Shown piece after piece: positions 60,830-64,000 of a stretch of DNA of 64,000 nt; position 1 is the first letter of the stretch, and each line of letters starts with the position of its first letter. Source of the DNA: Algoriphagus taiwanensis (GTDB lineage Bacteria > Bacteroidota > Bacteroidia > Cytophagales > Cyclobacteriaceae); contig NZ_BTPE01000006.1 of the NCBI RefSeq assembly GCF_036245645.1, positions 1-64,000 of the forward strand, in the 5' to 3' direction. The notes beneath the pieces were generated by a model, which saw nothing but the letters and a program-made list of their open reading frames with translations, did no database searches and was not told the origin of the DNA. The position numbers and the translations under genes were made by a program.

Positions 60830-62020
60830 ATGAAGTCATTCTACTTTCTTCTGATTTTGGTATTTGCCTTCTTTTCATTTTCTGCAAAAGCACAACAGCC
60901 CTCTTCTCTGGATCTAGGGCTCTATGCTTTCGAAAACGAGGAATGGACTAATGCTGCCAAAGCTTTTTCAGATTGGCTAAGAGCTCACCCCAATGATTCC
61001 CAAGCCTTTTGGTTCAAAGCTCAGGCCGAGGAATATGGAGGAAATCTGGAAGCAGCCCTGACAGACTACAGCAGTTTGTTGACTCTTGAACCCGAAAACG
61101 CAGAGGCCTACTTCGCCAGAGGACGCGTACGATATCAGCTTAAGCAATACAACGAGGCCCTTGATGATTTTGAGGACTTTTTGCTGAACCCGGCAGGGGA
61201 GACCAACCGGATTTTGTTCAAAATCGCCCCAGGCGATCAAGGGGTTTCCGAGGTGACCACGGCCCAGTCTTTTACCCCAGATTTAGCCTATTTTCATATG
61301 GGACTCTGTGCCATAGAGCTGAAAAATTATGAATTGGCCTTGAGCTACCTCGATTTGGCAATCGAAGAAAACCCAAGGAAAGCGGATTACTTTGCAGAGC
61401 AGGGAAGAGCGCTTTCGAGATTAGGAGAAAATATGGCCGCCATCGATGCCTATCAGAAGGCATTGGACTTAGATCCTGACCACAAGATCGCCAGACAAGG
61501 CCTCGCTGCCACACAAAACGGAGGAGATGCCATCCTCATCGAGGAGTTAAATGAACTGATTGCCAAGGGCTCAGCGAATTACCAAACTTATAAGCAGAGG
61601 GGATTTTTCCGGATGAACCATCAGGATATGGAAGGGGCATTATCGGATTTTTCAGAATCCATAAAAATGAATGTTGAAGACCCGGAATCCTATTTCTATC
61701 GGGCTTGGACCTACAAAAATCTGAAACGATTTGATAAAGCCGAAGAAGATTACTCAGCAGCTATCGCTCTGGAGCCCCAAAACCCAGGCTACTTTCTCGC
61801 CCGCGGGCAAGCACGATACCAAAACGGAAAGGCCGAGGAAGCCTTGGCAGACTTTACACTTGCGAGCAGCCTAGACCCTGAGGACTCAAATCTCCACTAC
61901 CACAAAGGAATAGCCCTCCACAGGTTGGGAAAAACGAAAGAAGCTTGTCAAGAATGGAAGATTGCAGCAGATGGGGACTTAGCGCCTGCTTTGGATGCCA
62001 TCAAAAAAGCCTGTCAGTAG
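60830..62020 (+). CDS. Exported TPR protein, 396 aa
   Basis: Signal peptide MKSFYFLLILVFAFFSFSAKA-Q. Then about eight tetratricopeptide units (for example AYFARGRVRYQLKQYNEALD, AYFHMGLCAIELKNYELALS, AYQKALDLDPDHKIARQGLA, SYFYRAWTYKNLKRFDKAEE, YFLARGQARYQNGKAEEALA). A non-TPR insert (about 125-145) interrupts the series. Such periplasmic or surface proteins scaffold other proteins. Same strand and 69 bases after the 1157-aa gene; likely co-transcribed and possibly its partner. Confidence 0.88.
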   Translation: MKSFYFLLILVFAFFSFSAKAQQPSSLDLGLYAFENEEWTNAAKAFSDWLRAHPNDSQAFWFKAQAEEYGGNLEAALTDYSSLLTLEPENAEAYFARGRVRYQLKQYNEALDDFEDFLLNPAGETNRILFKIAPGDQGVSEVTTAQSFTPDLAYFHMGLCAIELKNYELALSYLDLAIEENPRKADYFAEQGRALSRLGENMAAIDAYQKALDLDPDHKIARQGLAATQNGGDAILIEELNELIAKGSANYQTYKQRGFFRMNHQDMEGALSDFSESIKMNVEDPESYFYRAWTYKNLKRFDKAEEDYSAAIALEPQNPGYFLARGQARYQNGKAEEALADFTLASSLDPEDSNLHYHKGIALHRLGKTKEACQEWKIAADGDLAPALDAIKKACQ

Positions 62021-62021
62021 T

Positions 62022-63248
62022 TTAGAGCTCTTGGACAGGTCTGACTCTCGATGCCAGGATAGCCGGTCTCCAAGAAGCCAATAGGGTAATTCCAATCACC
62101 GTAAGCCCTATCCACACCAAATCTGTACCCACGATCCGCACCGGATAGGCATCTACCACTGCCGAGGAAATCCCCAAACTGACCAATCCAAACTCCTGCT
62201 GAGCCCAAACCAGACCTATTCCCAAAACCAATCCCAATAATGCCCCGCTTAGTGCAATCAAAGCTCCCTGTTTGAGGAAAATTCTTTTGATCAACTTCTC
62301 AGAGGCACCCATAGCCTGAAGCACCGCGATGTCCTTTTTCTTTTCTATGGCAAGCATACTCAGAGAAAAGAAAATATTGAAGGAAGCAATGGCTAAAACA
62401 AAGGAAAGGGTGAGAAAGACAAAGAGCTTCTCGAGCTTGACTGTCCGGATCAGAGTGGCATGCTGCTCGTCTGTATTTTTGACGAGAAAATCCGGTCCAA
62501 GATGGGTTTTAAGGGCTTTTTGGACAGAAGAGACCGAATACCCATCCGCGACTTTGATTTCCAAAGAGGTTCTTTTTTGACCATAGTTGAGCAAGTCCCG
62601 GACAAAATTCAAAGGAGCAATCACATACTCGTCATCAAAACGCTGCTCAATACTGAAAAAGGCCTTGGGCTCCAGGACTGCTGAGTTGTACAACTGGGAA
62701 GGATCTATACTGGCAGCTGAGCGAGGTGCCTTGGGGTAGTAGACTTTCAGGATGGAGTTAGGCGCATCCAGATTTACAGAAAGAAAGAATCCAACTCCTC
62801 TTCCCAAAATAGCAGCAGGTCTCAGGTCTGTACCCAAAGTAGTATCCCCCCAAAAGTAGCCATTGGAAAATCTTCCCTGCTCGAGGAAATTCGGAGAAAC
62901 ACCCTTGATCCTAGCTACAAGTTGATTTTGATTGTATTCGACGAGGGCATTGTCTTCGATCACCTCGGTCAGGACAGCTACTCCTTCCAAGTTTTGAATG
63001 CTTTGCAGCCATTCTTCCTTTGCCAAGAAGCTTTTGCCTCGGGCAGGCTCAATTTTCAGCTCGGCATCAAAGCTGGCAAAAAGGCTGCGAATCAAATCCT
63101 CCAAACCATTGAACACCGACATGACGACTACCAAAGCAATCGTCCCCACAGCTACTCCAATCATGGAAATGATGGACAGAACCGTGATGAAATTCCGCTT
63201 TTTTTTGCTGCGAAAGTACCGAAGAGCAATAAAGCTGCTGGTGTTCAA
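62022..63248 (-). CDS. LolC/E-type ABC permease (FtsX-like)
   Basis: A 408-aa permease with an N-terminal helix (SFIALRYFRSKKKRNFITVL into GVAVGTIALVVVMS), a MacB-like periplasmic domain (about 45-260) and three C-terminal helices (FVLAIASFNIFFSLSMLAIE, ALIALSGALLGLVLGIGLVW, VGLVIGITLLASWRP-like). The signature AMGASEKLIKRIFLKQGALI is typical of lipoprotein-release permeases. No LolD ATPase is adjacent. It starts 11 bases after rbfA and is convergent with the TPR gene (one base apart). Confidence 0.88.
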   Translation of the reverse strand: MNTSSFIALRYFRSKKKRNFITVLSIISMIGVAVGTIALVVVMSVFNGLEDLIRSLFASFDAELKIEPARGKSFLAKEEWLQSIQNLEGVAVLTEVIEDNALVEYNQNQLVARIKGVSPNFLEQGRFSNGYFWGDTTLGTDLRPAAILGRGVGFFLSVNLDAPNSILKVYYPKAPRSAASIDPSQLYNSAVLEPKAFFSIEQRFDDEYVIAPLNFVRDLLNYGQKRTSLEIKVADGYSVSSVQKALKTHLGPDFLVKNTDEQHATLIRTVKLEKLFVFLTLSFVLAIASFNIFFSLSMLAIEKKKDIAVLQAMGASEKLIKRIFLKQGALIALSGALLGLVLGIGLVWAQQEFGLVSLGISSAVVDAYPVRIVGTDLVWIGLTVIGITLLASWRPAILASRVRPVQEL

Positions 63249-63259
63249 GGCGCTTGGGA

Positions 63260-63640
63260 TTAATCTTCCTCTTCTTCTTCCTCCTCAGGTGCAGGAGGAA
63301 TATTGAGACCTGAGATGATTTTGTCCATATGCTGCGCATAGCTGGCAGAATCGTCCGGGAAGAAGGCCAATTCAGGGATGATTCTTACCGATTTGCCAAT
63401 GCGCTTACCGAGGTGGTGTCTGATTTCCTTTTTGTGATCATTGATCAGGTCAAAGGCTTGGTTTTTATCGGCTAGCAAAAAACTCAGGTTGACTTTGGCA
63501 AAGCCCAAATCAGGACTCACTTCCACTCGTGTTACAGTCACCATAGTGCGCCCGATGAGGTGACGGGCTTCTTTTTGAAAAATCTCACCCAATTCCTTTT
63601 GGATCAGTTTGGCGTATTTTTTTTGTCTTTGGCTTTCCAT
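63260..63640 (-). CDS. rbfA: 30S ribosome-binding factor A
   Basis: A 126-aa KH-domain factor needed for late 30S maturation. Typical sequence: QKKYAKLIQKELGEIFQKEA, then VTVTRVEVSPDLGFAKVNLS and HHLGKRIGKSVRIIPELAF. The acidic poly-Glu C-terminus (EEEEEEED) is a common variable tail. First gene of a pair with the LolC/E-type permease. Cytoplasmic. Confidence 0.95.
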   Translation of the reverse strand: MESQRQKKYAKLIQKELGEIFQKEARHLIGRTMVTVTRVEVSPDLGFAKVNLSFLLADKNQAFDLINDHKKEIRHHLGKRIGKSVRIIPELAFFPDDSASYAQHMDKIISGLNIPPAPEEEEEEED

Positions 63641-63726
63641 CAGAAGTATTTATGGTACAAATTTAGCGAAATACTTGGGCATGCTTTAATTTCGGGGCAA
63701 AACCCAATCCAACTCAACCCAACACC

Positions 63727-64000
63727 TTGCTTAGATTTTTTAAAGTCAACGATCCATTTCGCCTCATTGGGGTAGCCTTATACCTATTGGTGTTTTCGGT
63801 AGTTTATCTGGTTTTGTTTCCTTTCCCGATTACAGAACCCCTTCTTCAGTGGATGGTTTTGGGGGAGCGATTGGGAGAGGGCTTTTACTTATACAAAGAT
63901 GTAGTAGACGATACGGGACCCTTATCCTCTGCCTTCTTTTTGGCAATGGACTTCCTTTTTGGAAGAAGTCCTCTGGCCTATGCGATTCTGGGAAGAGTAT
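63727..64000 (+). CDS. Membrane protein, truncated by the window edge
   Basis: An open frame from TTG 63727 (LRFFKVNDPFRLIGVALYLL) to the right edge, about 91 codons, with one strong helix (about 10-30) and FPFPITEPLLQWMVLGERLG, a luminal-loop-like segment common to Bacteroidota multi-pass membrane proteins of the glycosyltransferase/DUF6427 kind found next to rbfA. No ATG lies upstream in frame, hence the TTG start. The stop is outside the window. Confidence 0.6.
   Translation, partial: MLRFFKVNDPFRLIGVALYLLVFSVVYLVLFPFPITEPLLQWMVLGERLGEGFYLYKDVVDDTGPLSSAFFLAMDFLFGRSPLAYAILGRV

Overview
The window looks like a chromosomal segment of a Bacteroidota bacterium, most likely order Cytophagales and family Cyclobacteriaceae (Algoriphagus-like). 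This placement is inferred from gene content and style, not from a marker comparison: homodimeric eukaryote/archaeon-type glycyl-tRNA synthetase, LytS/LytTR regulators, M1 peptidase next to HupE/UreJ and DUF6702 proteins, a bacterial GH3 protein beside lptB, a CrtD-like carotenoid desaturase, few clear Shine-Dalgarno sequences, and many lipoproteins. Most of the window is housekeeping DNA with tight operons; the accessory-looking parts are 1-2050, 5700-8550, 12480-14700 and 26250-27430.

Region by region. 1-1950: a cassette-like accessory stretch with an unrecognised 168-aa gene and a higBA-type toxin-antitoxin pair whose toxin is broken, separated by folded spacers resembling integron attC sites. 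2056-4824: a UbiA-type prenyltransferase diverging from a type III polyketide synthase and a methyltransferase, a probable small natural-product locus. 4847-5671: an MscS channel. 5729-8544: four leftward genes, namely two paralogous lipoproteins, an iodotyrosine-deiodinase-like flavoenzyme preceded by a MITE-like element, and a 59-aa peptide. 8605-13452: a membrane-anchored MutS-like protein, a small lmo0937-type membrane protein, purKE, an EEP-family phosphatase/nuclease and a small membrane protein. 13473-14701: a Fic protein behind three operator-like palindromes at exact 44-bp spacing. 14818-16638: a secreted protein and an M20 amidohydrolase.

16734-22442: a complete leftward RND efflux operon (adaptor, pump, TolC-type channel). 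22681-26244: M1 peptidase, HupE/UreJ and DUF6702 proteins. 26406-28896: a possible orphan immunity-like gene and glyS. 29032-34594: an outer-membrane protein, a Gfo/Idh/MocA oxidoreductase and a signalling block (NarL-type regulator, two LytTR regulators, one LytS-like kinase). 34672-39858: uvrA, a Tat-exported M24 peptidase and a lytic transglycosylase. 40016-44002: recJ-lptB-GH3 operon. 44093-49164: small membrane protein, prmA, tpiA, recX, a CrtD-like desaturase, a DUF202 protein and a 2H phosphoesterase. 49276-55077: universal stress protein, two methyltransferases, an exopolysaccharide priming transferase and an ABC exporter. 55137-64000: a MSOX/SolA-type oxidase, a coiled-coil membrane protein, a very large uncharacterised membrane protein (1157 aa), a TPR protein, a LolC/E-type permease, rbfA and the start of another membrane protein cut by the window edge.

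No rRNA, tRNA, CRISPR array, complete insertion sequence, phage or origin was recognised. The strongest candidates for new biology are the cassette-like region at the left edge, the 44-bp-phased triple operator of the fic gene, the deiodinase-like gene in its lipoprotein/peptide cluster, the type III PKS/UbiA locus, and the 1157-aa two-sensor membrane protein.
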